Below are positions 26,198 to 34,090 of a stretch of DNA of 64,000 nt, piece after piece. Source of the DNA: Sphingobacterium paucimobilis HER1398 (lineage in GTDB: Bacteria > Bacteroidota > Bacteroidia > Sphingobacteriales > Sphingobacteriaceae). A model generated the notes under the pieces. The model worked only from the letters and a program-made list of their open reading frames with translations. It was not told the DNA's origin and ran no database searches. The stretch is from NCBI RefSeq assembly GCF_000416985.1, contig NZ_ATDL01000015.1, forward strand, positions 744,001 through 808,000. Reading direction: 5' to 3'. Each line of letters starts with the position of its first letter. The stretch's first letter is position 1. Both the position numbers and the translations under genes were made by a program.

Positions 26198-28333
26198 ATG
26201 GCTCAAAAAAAATCCAAGAATTTACTTTCTGTTTATCCTTCAACGATGAACGCTAATGGTCAGTTTTTAATAACTGATTCTTTTAAAAAAATAATAGCTA
26301 TTAGCGAAAATTTACTTCCACCTGGAATAGATGCGAAACTTATTATAGGTACTGATCTTGAACTTTTCCTTGAGAATCGTTTTACCTTACCACATGAATT
26401 ATCTTCACTGCTAAGTGACCCTTCAAAAATTTGTGATAGTGGAAGGACATCTGTAGTGAAAGAGGAAGACATCTCGTATTATTTACATATTCACAAAGAA
26501 GCAAATCAACTATTTATCTGGATAGAAGAAAAAGTATCGGACATCATTTTTTCTTCGGAAATGAATGATTTTACACCTATTGATAACGAGACGTCGTCTT
26601 CTATTTGGTGCAAACTCTTAGAAAACATACTTGGCGTGACCGAGGCTGACAATGTACTTGTAGCACAAATCATGGAAGATAAGACGAGTAGAGTGATAGC
26701 GACTAGCGATCGTGAATTTGCCTATGTGGACAAATTATTTTCGAAAAGCTTTATATCGGAGGATTTATACGCGTATTTTTCAAAAAATGAGGTAATGTAC
26801 ATCCCAGATCTAGCTAGGCGGCAACAAATTATATATTGTGCACACTCAGATCAAAATATTCCGGTGGAGTATTTAGCACTACCTCAACAGGCAAGATTTT
26901 CTAACTTAATTTCTGCAAAATCAACTTTAACTATTCCTATCCTTATAAATAAATATCTGTGGGGATTAGTGGTATGTATAAATCAGACGTTAAAAAAAAT
27001 TGATTATCAAAAAAGACTTCTTTGCCAATTATTGGTACAGAATGCTTCTGTACGTCATGAGGAGATATTACAAAAGAAAGGAATTGAATTTGATAAAATT
27101 ATTCAAGAGACAAAAAGGCAATTTGACGATAACCTATATAATGGGCGATCTTTGAATTATTGTTTAGTACAACATATTGACGACATCGCTAATTTGGCGA
27201 AAGCAGATGGAGTCGCTATTTATCATCATGGTGTGATCCATAAGTTTGAAAACACACCTTCTAATTTACAAATCAATAAGATCTTGGATACCATCAAACA
27301 GGTAAATAAAAAAATTTTTAAAGACAACAATTTCAGGTTGAAAAGAAAACATGAATTTACGGCTCCCTTACCTATTGCAGGAGTAGCAGCTTTGCAGGTA
27401 GGTGGAGAAAAAGATCATTGGATAATCTGGTTTAGAGATGAAAGCAAAACTTCACTGATGGAGGTTTGCGATTCGCAAGAAGAAGACGAGCAGGGAAATA
27501 ACGAAGGGAATTTGCAACTGATAGAGACCGAAATAGTAGATACATCGGCTTTTTGGAATGATGAAGACCTGTCTTTTATCAGAAGCCTTGATAAGATGAT
27601 AACTAAAGCAATAATCGCAAGAACAAAATACGAAAAACAAACAAAAGAAATGTTGATCACTGCGAATAATGAACTTGAAATGATCACCCATACAATCTCT
27701 CATGATTTAAAAAACCCATTATCAGCGGCTATATTGAGTACACAGCTATTACAGCGAAAATTAGAAATGCCTCAAGATGTTCAGAAACTATGCATAAGTA
27801 ATATAGCTGACGGTTTGGAAAGTATAGAAAGTTTAATAAACAAAACGGTATCATTCATGCGCTCCAAACATGTTATTTTCGAAAAAGAAGAAATTGCAAT
27901 ACACCCGCTAATTCCGAAACTGTTTGAAGAAAGTAAAAAGCGAAATAACAATCCTTCCTGTGAGCTTGAAATGTTTGACCTTATCCCCATATATGGAGAA
28001 AAAGCTACATTAATACAAATCTTTTCGAATCTTATCGATAACGCTGTTAAATTTAGTGCGGCCAAAGGTAATGCACGCATCTCCTTATCTAGCTATAGGC
28101 AGAAGAAAATGGTTGTATACAAAATCATTGATAATGGAATTGGAATACCAGAAAGTGAATTACATATTGTTAAAAATACATTTTATAAAGGAAAAAATGC
28201 ATTAGGGTACTTGGGGGCAGGGATAGGTCTAGCCCTCGTAAATCAATTAGTTAAAATGCTGGGTGGAACAATTGATATTGAGAGCCGAATTGATACTAGC
28301 ACAACTATTGTAGTAACCTTTCCCGACAATTAA
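26198..28333 (+). CDS. phytochrome-like histidine kinase lacking an evident bilin cysteine
   Basis: The start is taken at MAQKKSKN (26198); the longer frame begins at a TTG within the promoter region. About 711 residues: a PAS_2-like N-terminus (NANGQFLITDSFKKIIAISE), a phytochrome-type GAF (about 135-300, with YLALPQQARF replacing the usual DIPxQAR core and KYLWGLVVCIN), a PHY-like segment with an inserted acidic loop, then HisKA with His502 (TISHDLKNPLSAA) and HATPase_c (FSNLIDNAVKFSA, DNGIGIPE, GAGIGLALVNQL). I see no Cys at the usual positions near the N-terminus or after the GAF DIP motif, so light sensing by bilin is doubtful. It has no heme oxygenase neighbour. Confidence 0.85.
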   Translation: MAQKKSKNLLSVYPSTMNANGQFLITDSFKKIIAISENLLPPGIDAKLIIGTDLELFLENRFTLPHELSSLLSDPSKICDSGRTSVVKEEDISYYLHIHKEANQLFIWIEEKVSDIIFSSEMNDFTPIDNETSSSIWCKLLENILGVTEADNVLVAQIMEDKTSRVIATSDREFAYVDKLFSKSFISEDLYAYFSKNEVMYIPDLARRQQIIYCAHSDQNIPVEYLALPQQARFSNLISAKSTLTIPILINKYLWGLVVCINQTLKKIDYQKRLLCQLLVQNASVRHEEILQKKGIEFDKIIQETKRQFDDNLYNGRSLNYCLVQHIDDIANLAKADGVAIYHHGVIHKFENTPSNLQINKILDTIKQVNKKIFKDNNFRLKRKHEFTAPLPIAGVAALQVGGEKDHWIIWFRDESKTSLMEVCDSQEEDEQGNNEGNLQLIETEIVDTSAFWNDEDLSFIRSLDKMITKAIIARTKYEKQTKEMLITANNELEMITHTISHDLKNPLSAAILSTQLLQRKLEMPQDVQKLCISNIADGLESIESLINKTVSFMRSKHVIFEKEEIAIHPLIPKLFEESKKRNNNPSCELEMFDLIPIYGEKATLIQIFSNLIDNAVKFSAAKGNARISLSSYRQKKMVVYKIIDNGIGIPESELHIVKNTFYKGKNALGYLGAGIGLALVNQLVKMLGGTIDIESRIDTSTTIVVTFPDN

Positions 28334-28395
28334 ATCATATTACCTATCGAACCTTTTCACTGATATTGTGTTCATTGGTTAAAACACTATTATTT

Positions 28396-28863
28396 ATGGA
28401 TAACATGCAAAATAATCTAGGAGAATTTTTAAATAATTTAATAGAGATTAATAATGATCGAATAGAAGGCTATGATAAGGCTATAACATTATTACCTAAA
28501 GATGAAAATTTAGGATTAAAAGCATTATTTGGAGGTTATAGAGACCAATCTATTAAATTCAATGCTGAAATTACTCCTTTCGTGGTACAACACGGGGAAA
28601 CACCTACCGATAAGACTCGAACGTCAGGTAAATTATTTAGAGCTTGGATGTCTTTTAAATCTGCTGTTGACCCATTTACCACACATGCAATTTTAGAGAG
28701 CTGTGAACGTGGCGAAGACGAGTTTATAAAAGTATATAATGAGGCGATGAAGGAATCAGCTCATCTTCCAATGGATTTATTAGTCGTATTACAGAGCCAA
28801 GCTAGTGAACAATTCAAAGCGCACAATCATATAAAACAGTTAAGGGATACTACACCTCGCTAG
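28396..28863 (+). CDS. DUF2383 / PA2169-type four-helix protein
   Basis: The start ATG at 28396 (MDNMQNNLGEFLNNLIEINN) is preferred to a non-ATG codon 30 bases upstream. A mostly helical protein of about 155 residues with ferritin-like helix pairs (LIEINNDRIEGYDKAI, GLKALFGGYRDQSIKFNAEI, ILESCERGEDEFIKVYNEAM), matching the DUF2383 family, often stress-induced in Bacteroidota. It is 62 bases downstream of the phytochrome-like kinase and may be cotranscribed. Confidence 0.8.
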   Translation: MDNMQNNLGEFLNNLIEINNDRIEGYDKAITLLPKDENLGLKALFGGYRDQSIKFNAEITPFVVQHGETPTDKTRTSGKLFRAWMSFKSAVDPFTTHAILESCERGEDEFIKVYNEAMKESAHLPMDLLVVLQSQASEQFKAHNHIKQLRDTTPR

Positions 28864-29513
28864 ATCTAAACTTCTATATTTTAATTACAATCGCCTTAAT
28901 TCCCCTGCGCTCCCAAAGTACAGGGGAATCCTTTACTTCAATTATTTAAAGAATTCTACCCCCACAGATGTACAGCAACCTCACGTTTTCGAGAGTTTTT
29001 ATAAAGAGCACGCAAACAGATTTTATTTATATCTGTATAAACCGTTTCCTTTTGCGAGACAGAATTTTTCCTGGGATATATTCGAAAATTTTTTGATTTA
29101 AGCTTTTAAGAATTGGCACCACTTTAACAAAAACTGCGTTACTTCACAAATCATTATATAAATGCTAAAATTAATTAAGCACCAGCATAAACATTAAATT
29201 CCCCAATTTAAACAAATAAACCGAGTTGTTTTACTGGGCAAAAACGACTGAAATTAAAAGAGGTTTAAGATTAATATCTTATACCTCTTTTTCTCTTAAT
29301 AAGGATTTCAATATTGGTAATTAGGCTTCTTTAGCGCTATTTGAATGGGTAATAAAGCTATTTTTCGCTACATTTCTAATATAAAATGAACTTGAGAAAG
29401 CGCGTCAAATCACTTGTGTGACCTTAAATACTTTGAAGCTACACAAATTTAAATTTTGTATATCAATTTTTCTATTTCATAATCAGCCACTTTGAAAAAA
29501 ACGGCTATTTTTC
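28864..29513. other. 650-base intergenic region without a recognisable gene
   Basis: It is AT-rich, and no frame has convincing coding character. It holds two hairpins: ATTCCCCTG/CAGGGGAAT at 28899-28929, a probable terminator for the DUF2383 gene, and AAAAGAGGT/ACCTCTTTT at 29256-29291 with an inner TAAGAT/ATCTTA pairing and a T run. The rest is unexplained. Confidence 0.6.
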
Positions 29514-29544
29514 TTTGCTAATTTAAGGAATACACCTATATTTG
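29514..29544 (+). promoter_or_regulatory. Bacteroidota sigma-ABfr-type promoter of tRNA-Leu
   Basis: TTTG at 29514-29517, a 19-base spacer, then TATATTTG at 29537-29544. This is an exact match to the TTTG-N19-TAnnTTTG consensus of Bacteroidota housekeeping promoters, ending 26 bases before the tRNA. Confidence 0.9.
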
Positions 29545-29570
29545 CATCGTCAACAATAAAACAACAGCTT

Positions 29571-29652
29571 GCCCAGCTGGCGGAATTGGTAGACGCGTTG
29601 GTCTCAAACACCAATATCTTCGGATGTGCCGGTTCGACTCCGGCGCTGGGTA
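29571..29652 (+). tRNA. tRNA-Leu (anticodon CAA)
   Basis: A full class II cloverleaf can be drawn: acceptor GCCCAGC with GCTGGGT, D-arm with GAATTGGTAGACGC, anticodon stem TTGGT/ACCAA around the loop CTCAAAC (anticodon CAA, reading TTG), a variable arm ATCTTCGGAT, and a T-arm GCCGGTTCGACTCCGGC. The discriminator base is A and the CCA is not encoded. The long variable arm and the anticodon both say leucine. Confidence 0.97.
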
Positions 29653-29654
29653 CT

Positions 29655-29684
29655 AAAAGCGATTCATCACTGAATCGCTTTTTT
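29655..29684 (+). terminator. terminator of tRNA-Leu
   Basis: AAAAGCGATTCA pairs perfectly with TGAATCGCTTTT across a TCAC loop and runs into TTTTTT. It starts two bases after the tRNA. Confidence 0.95.
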
Positions 29685-29686
29685 GT

Positions 29687-29854
29687 TTACTGACTTTTCC
29701 TCCGCTTTTGCAGCAGTTGTGATAAGGTATAGCTTACCAAAGTACCCAATGCTGCCATAACTACAGTCTGTAGCACATCACCTAGTGTGATCGATGCCCA
29801 GACACTGCACAGCGTACCCCCCAGCGTACCTGCACGTATTTGGTTTGTTTTCAT
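29687..29854 (-). CDS. 55-residue membrane protein
   Basis: A short gene from ATG 29854 to TAA 29687-29689. It begins MKTNQIRAGTLGGTLCSVWA, has one or two hydrophobic helices (VWASITLGDVLQTVVMAALG, LGTLVSYTLSQLL) and ends KRRKSQ. It heads the 3' end of a leftward set with another tiny membrane protein, DUF5675 and DUF6266 genes, an association suggesting one accessory module. Holin-like topology is possible but not shown. Confidence 0.6.
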   Translation of the reverse strand: MKTNQIRAGTLGGTLCSVWASITLGDVLQTVVMAALGTLVSYTLSQLLQKRRKSQ

Positions 29855-29869
29855 TGTTTTTGTTGTTAT

Positions 29870-30125
29870 CAGGTTATCGTGTTATCAAGTTATCGTGTTA
29901 TTCCCGACGATGTCGGGACTTGGTTTCACTACGCCTGTTATCGAGTTTTACGACTTGTTCACTTGATAATTTTCCTCACTATTCTTGAAACAGACTGCTT
30001 TCCCGAAGTAAATTCGGGACAAGCACCCCTACGCTCGCAGTGACGTATATAATCTCTCCGTCATTGCGCGGAGTGTAACGACAAAGCAATCTTAAACTTT
30101 AAAACAGACTGCTTCGCTACGCTCG
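29870..30125. repeat. dispersed repeat cluster
   Basis: Modules recur elsewhere in the window: CGTCATTGCG (30059-30068; also at 43914, 43935, 43959 and 44431), the palindrome TCCCGAAGTAAATTCGGGA (30001-30019; inverted copy near 43974), TTCCCGACGATGTCGGGA (29912-29929; a diverged copy at 30314), and CTACGCTCGCAGTGAC twice. Before them is a short tandem of GTTATC/AAGTTATCGTGTTAT. They are short non-coding repeats common in Bacteroidota intergenic DNA. Confidence 0.75.
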
Positions 30126-30141
30126 CAGTGACCTGCTTTGT

Positions 30142-30303
30142 CTATTCGTTTCCCTCCTTCTCCTTCTCGCTCGTCATTGCCTCCAACACGCCCAACCCCA
30201 CAGCCACATATTTTATAATATTCAGCGCCTTTCCCGGTAGCTTGACCGGAGCCAGCAGCAACACCTGTACCGCCTGGCTTATTTTTTTGATGATTTTGTG
30301 CAT
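30142..30303 (-). CDS. 53-residue small membrane-associated protein
   Basis: The start MHKIIKKISQAVQVLLLAPV at 30303 is preferred to a longer frame from 30345 that runs over a dispersed repeat. One hydrophobic segment is followed by IIKYVAVGLGVLEAM and a charged tail SEKEKEGNE. It lies between the 55-residue membrane protein and DUF5675, all leftward. It is flanked by repeats on both sides. Family unknown. Confidence 0.55.
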   Translation of the reverse strand: MHKIIKKISQAVQVLLLAPVKLPGKALNIIKYVAVGLGVLEAMTSEKEKEGNE

Positions 30304-30394
30304 TTCTTTGTTGTTATTCCCGACATTGTCAGGACTTCGTTTCACTACGCATCCTCACTAGTTAACTCGATAACTTGTTAACTAGATAACTCAA

Positions 30395-30799
30395 TCACTT
30401 AATAACTATAAATACCTCCCCTCCCATATCCCACAGTCCGTATACCAGTGCTTTCAGCTCGCCAAGTGCCTTACGGCTTTCGGTACCGGTACCTTCACCG
30501 GTCAGCTTGGTTACTGGGGCTATACAGCCCAGCAGTTCGCGCGAAGCATCATTGGCTGCATGGATCAGGATCGCTTCGCGTCCCAGTACATTAGGAATAC
30601 CGATCTGCTCGCCATGTTTGGTATACGTACGTTTTACGAGCTTATAACGTCCCGTAGGGATACAGCTCAGGCGCTGCATATTGTTGCGCCAGGGCAATTC
30701 GATCGTATGACAGATATGCTCGCCTTTGAATGTAATTGTTCCATTAGTTCCCCGCTCTCCATATTTCCGTTGGAGATGTAGGGTGTATTGATTTTTCAT
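30395..30799 (-). CDS. DUF5675-family protein
   Basis: With start MKNQYTLHLQRKYGERGTNG at 30799 the protein has 134 residues. The family's conserved run is present: CHTIELPWRNN, SCIPTGRYKLVKR, ILIHAANDASRELLGCIAP and a Gly-rich turn LTGEGTGTESR. DUF5675 proteins occur in phages and in bacterial accessory regions and resemble small hydrolase folds, but no catalytic residue can be assigned. It lies 92 bases downstream of the DUF6266 gene on the same strand. Confidence 0.8.
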   Translation of the reverse strand: MKNQYTLHLQRKYGERGTNGTITFKGEHICHTIELPWRNNMQRLSCIPTGRYKLVKRTYTKHGEQIGIPNVLGREAILIHAANDASRELLGCIAPVTKLTGEGTGTESRKALGELKALVYGLWDMGGEVFIVIK

Positions 30800-30891
30800 T
30801 TCTATTTCATACCAAGAATCAAATTTGACCAGCGTAAGCCTAGGAAATTTTCGCAAGAAAAGGTTCCAGCTTACGCGGTCAATTTGGTTCG

Positions 30892-31533
30892 CTAACTCAC
30901 TTCAATCTCTCCTAGATATTGACTGCTGGAAGTAGCAACTCCATCGCGGTGGATATTGAAGCTCCAGCCCACGATCGTCTTGCTCACATAACTCGCCGGC
31001 AGTGTGATTTCCAGCGTTGCATCTGCACGTGTCACCCCTTCATATACCGAGAAGAAGTTTTCATCCACATTGTACAGCAGCACCACCACCTCATCATCTG
31101 CAAAGGCATTGAATCGATTGACCTGCGACTCCCAGTTGATCGTCAACTGTTGTGGAGCTGATTCTTCCATAGTCAATCCCATTAGTGGAGCCAGGCTACC
31201 ACTGGCAATACGCACCACCGAATAATCCACCGTCAGTGCCGGATAAGTCCCCTGGATTGCATTGCCAATAAAATGCTGAAAGGCCACATTATACCCCAGT
31301 CGACCACGCTGTTTACTATCCGAAAAGCCAATCTTTAGGATATCCTTGATAGACTTAAGAAAATTGGTAGCCATCCGGAAACGCGTCCGTTGGATGATCT
31401 GGTCTTCCGATGCTGGTTTTGAACTCTTCTTGGGAAGCGAGCGGATATAATCAATGCCCCGCCATGAACTTCCGACCACATTACCTACTTTACCCGTGTA
31501 GGCACCTGTGATTCCTTTTAAAAATCTCGCCAT
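30892..31533 (-). CDS. DUF6266-family protein
   Basis: A 213-residue protein with the diagnostic N-terminus MARFLKGITGAYTGKVGNVV followed by GSSWRGIDYIRSLPKKSSK, characteristic of DUF6266, a family found almost only in Sphingobacteriales and often next to phage-like or peptide genes. The C-terminal half is beta-rich (ADDEVVVLLYNVDENFFSVY). There is no signal peptide. It is the first gene of the leftward DUF6266-DUF5675-small membrane protein set. Confidence 0.85.
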   Translation of the reverse strand: MARFLKGITGAYTGKVGNVVGSSWRGIDYIRSLPKKSSKPASEDQIIQRTRFRMATNFLKSIKDILKIGFSDSKQRGRLGYNVAFQHFIGNAIQGTYPALTVDYSVVRIASGSLAPLMGLTMEESAPQQLTINWESQVNRFNAFADDEVVVLLYNVDENFFSVYEGVTRADATLEITLPASYVSKTIVGWSFNIHRDGVATSSSQYLGEIEVS

Positions 31534-31630
31534 GATATTCTTATTTACTTTTTACTGTGGCGCTGCAGGCAGCCACGGATATCGATATCATTGGTACAAA
31601 TCTAGCCCAGGACTAAGCAGAAAAACGTAG

Positions 31631-31835
31631 AATGACGCCATTTGACACCATTTGACCATAGCCTACGCCATATGGCGCCAGACGGTGTATCGACAGAACA
31701 GCTCAGAACGACCGTCAAGGCACATTATTCCTTGCACAAGGCCTTTCCCCTGGCGTATTCTATGCCTCTAAGGCAAAGAACAGGCAACCAATAAGGAACG
31801 GATAGGCAACCAATAAGCAGAGAACAGGCAAAGGA
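31631..31835. repeat. phased short repeats upstream of the DUF6266 gene
   Basis: AGGCAA occurs at 31771, 31782, 31804 and 31826, spaced 11, 22 and 22 bases; two copies extend to AGGCAACCAATAAG. Upstream, CCATTTGAC is tandem at 31638 and 31648, followed by the 12-bp palindrome CGCCATATGGCG (31666-31677). The 407 bases between DUF6266 and the helix-turn-helix gene hold no convincing gene. Helical phasing suggests protein binding. Confidence 0.6.
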
Positions 31836-31940
31836 ATAGCACAGCATCCCCCTGCCATTCCCAGAGAATAACCTACAAAAGCATGTACTGACAGTTATAA
31901 AATCAAGCGAAAAGTAAAAGTATACATAAAAGAAAAGGGC

Positions 31941-32237
31941 CTATAAAAGCCCTTTATTGATACTGCGTCGGATAGCATCCTGCAGATCTTCCTCCCGGTA
32001 GAGATGCCTGTTGCCAAACTCGATAGGCCTCAGCACCCCACTCTTGACCCACCGGTTGTAGGTCCGCTCCGATATTCCCAGTCTGTCAATGACCGCCATC
32101 CGCGTCATCAGCTGACCTATATCAAGCTCCAGCATTCCAGACATGGCGTCCGTCTTGACATTACTCCGGCGTTTTAGCAGCCTTAGGATATCTTTCAATA
32201 CCGCCAGAATTTCGATTAATTGTTTCCTCATTTCCAT
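31941..32237 (-). CDS. helix-turn-helix DNA-binding protein (HTH_17-like)
   Basis: The start MEMRKQLIEILAVLKDILRL at 32237 is preferred. An N-terminal amphipathic helix is followed by a MerR/excisionase-type winged helix: LGISERTYNRWVKSGVLRPI and FGNRHLYREEDLQDAI. Such proteins are common in Bacteroidota mobile elements next to mobilisation genes. None is present here, so it may be a local regulator. It follows the LytTR gene by 58 bases on the same strand. Confidence 0.78.
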   Translation of the reverse strand: MEMRKQLIEILAVLKDILRLLKRRSNVKTDAMSGMLELDIGQLMTRMAVIDRLGISERTYNRWVKSGVLRPIEFGNRHLYREEDLQDAIRRSINKGLL

Positions 32238-32295
32238 CAGAATTGTGATACCATGAAATGTAGGATAGCCCTTACCCAAATATCATAAGCACGCA

Positions 32296-33036
32296 CTAAC
32301 TCCAACGCTGCCGATACTGTTCCAGTGCATGTCTAAAACTTTTATTGTACTCCTGCGATATAGGCAGCAGACTCTCACTATGAACACCTGTCAGGTGCAC
32401 CTTCTTTCCTTCTATCTTCTTTACTCTGTCCAATGCTACCAAAAAGCTAAAATGAGACCTACTAAACCGATCTACAGGCAGTTGAGCATCAAATTCACGG
32501 AGCGATATCTTAAACTCAAACTCCTCTTGAGCCGTATACACCGTCACCACATTATTACTCACCTGTGCATAATAGATGTCCGCAACCTGCAGCATGATCT
32601 CGCGTCCCGAGACATCGGTCAGCTCCAGTTTCACAATATCCCTACGTTCCCGTTCTTCCTTCCGGTCCGCCTCTTCCGCAGCATCCTTCAGTATACGCTC
32701 CAGAGCTTTAAAACTAATCGTCTTTCCGATATATTTATAGATACCCACTTCATGTGCATCAAACACATACCCCGAAGTGGAACTACAGGCTATTGTCAGC
32801 GGCGGCCTATTGATCATCCCCAAAAATCGTACTCCATCCAGATCTGTACGTCCAAAATCCATATCCAAAAAGAGTATATCCACCTCATTATCCTTCAGAT
32901 ACAAAAAAGCCTCTTCCAGATCGGACAACACCAATGGTTCTGCAATAAAAGGTAGGTCATGCAACATATCCAAGAGATAATGCAATGTCTCTGGCTTATC
33001 ATCCAAAAGTAGAACTTGATAGCTTATTTTTTTCAT
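32296..33036 (-). CDS. LytTR-type response regulator
   Basis: A 246-residue regulator: a receiver domain with Asp12-Asp13 and phospho-acceptor Asp58 (LFLDMDFG), conserved SSTSG and YIGKTIS, a charged linker (DRKEERERRD), then a LytTR domain (about 140-240: VADIYYAQVSNNVVTVYT, RFSRSHFSFLVALDRVKKIE). LytTR proteins bind direct repeats with an ACGTTnAG-like core. Its start overlaps the upstream kinase gene by 38 bases, so the two are coupled. Confidence 0.92.
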   Translation of the reverse strand: MKKISYQVLLLDDKPETLHYLLDMLHDLPFIAEPLVLSDLEEAFLYLKDNEVDILFLDMDFGRTDLDGVRFLGMINRPPLTIACSSTSGYVFDAHEVGIYKYIGKTISFKALERILKDAAEEADRKEERERRDIVKLELTDVSGREIMLQVADIYYAQVSNNVVTVYTAQEEFEFKISLREFDAQLPVDRFSRSHFSFLVALDRVKKIEGKKVHLTGVHSESLLPISQEYNKSFRHALEQYRQRWS

Positions 33037-34057
33037 TACTGTGCCAATTTAGATGTAAAGTCAGTTTATATCGTCCCTCTGTCTGCTCCGTATAGTACTT
33101 CAGCTTATAGCCCGTTCCTGCCAGCCGCGACTCCAAAAGCCCAAAACCAATACCTCCTTCTTTCTTCTCCTTTGGACTCCACCAATTCGTACAGACCAAG
33201 ATTACTTTTTCTGGCTCCATTTCCAACTGATACTCCACCGGATATACGGCTGATATTAAAGCATGCTTTAAACAGTTTTCTAGAGGAAACAATAAGATAC
33301 CCCATGGTACCAAGCGATATTCTCCAGAAGCAACATTGCATTTTATCTGCAACGATTCCGGTCCGTAATATTCTTTCCATAGCCTTTCGAAGCACTCCAG
33401 GAGGTCCAGTTCCTCCTCCCAGCTATGCTGCACCTGAGGTTCCTCCACACGCATCAAGTACCCCAAAAACTGAATGATATCCCTTTTGACCTGCCTATTG
33501 TTTGAATCCGTATCGACCAACATGCGCCCGAAGCCTGTTACAAATATCGTCCCCAAAAAGTGTGAACTATGCTTTACCCCGAGCATGCGCTGATCGTAGG
33601 CATTCAGCTTATTGATCAGTCGCCGGCTGAGCCACCGATTCTCCCAATAATATAGGAAAAACACAAAACCTATAGCCAGCGCATTTGCAAACAGATATCC
33701 GCGCCATACCTCATGGTGAAACGAAGCTTCATTCGGTGGTACCGATTCATCAAACAGCACGATAGATAAGCTGGGAAGCAATCCATAGACCACTCCATGC
33801 ATCACAGGCAAAAGTGTAGCACCTATTGTCAGATACACCAGTGTCCATAACACCTTACCAAGCCAACTTCCTTTGCTGAAATACCAGAACACCAAAGACA
33901 ACACACAGAAATACACAATATAGAGTGCAGAAACCGCACCGATATGCATTACCGGGATATGGATAGCCGTATAGCGCTGATTAAGCGACCATAAAATCAA
34001 AAAAATAAGAATAAATAAGGTCGCACTAGTGGTTAGTATTATCTTCAAAACATTCAT
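32999..34057 (-). CDS. LytS-like membrane histidine kinase, diverged H-box
   Basis: A 352-residue kinase with about five membrane helices in residues 8-150, then a His_kinase domain in which the usual NPHFLFN motif reads SSHFLGT (His kept, neighbours lost). The N-box (LFPLENCLKHAL) and G-box (GGIGFGLLESRLAG) are recognisable. It probably phosphorylates the coupled LytTR regulator. The small peptide gene and acyltransferase upstream on the same strand make a peptide or lipid signal worth considering, but nothing in the sequence proves it. Confidence 0.85.
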   Translation of the reverse strand: MNVLKIILTTSATLFILIFLILWSLNQRYTAIHIPVMHIGAVSALYIVYFCVLSLVFWYFSKGSWLGKVLWTLVYLTIGATLLPVMHGVVYGLLPSLSIVLFDESVPPNEASFHHEVWRGYLFANALAIGFVFFLYYWENRWLSRRLINKLNAYDQRMLGVKHSSHFLGTIFVTGFGRMLVDTDSNNRQVKRDIIQFLGYLMRVEEPQVQHSWEEELDLLECFERLWKEYYGPESLQIKCNVASGEYRLVPWGILLFPLENCLKHALISAVYPVEYQLEMEPEKVILVCTNWWSPKEKKEGGIGFGLLESRLAGTGYKLKYYTEQTEGRYKLTLHLNWHSNEKNKLSSSTFG

Positions 34058-34065
34058 AATGAAGT

Positions 34066-34077
34066 GGGTTCGAACCC
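34066..34077. promoter_or_regulatory. 12-bp perfect palindrome before the LytS-like gene
   Basis: GGGTTCGAACCC lies 9 bases upstream of the kinase start, within the 33-base gap after the acyltransferase. It resembles a tRNA T-arm, but no cloverleaf surrounds it. Confidence 0.4.
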
Positions 34078-34090
34078 CTAATTTAATAAA

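Noticed and set aside
31771..31835. CRISPR-like or replication-iteron array.
   Set aside because: Units are only 6-14 bases with irregular extension, there are no spacers of constant length, and no cas or replication initiator gene is near.
34066..34077. GGGTTCGAACCC looks like the T-arm of a tRNA gene.
   Set aside because: No acceptor, D or anticodon arms can be drawn around it, and it lies in a 33-base gap between two coding genes.
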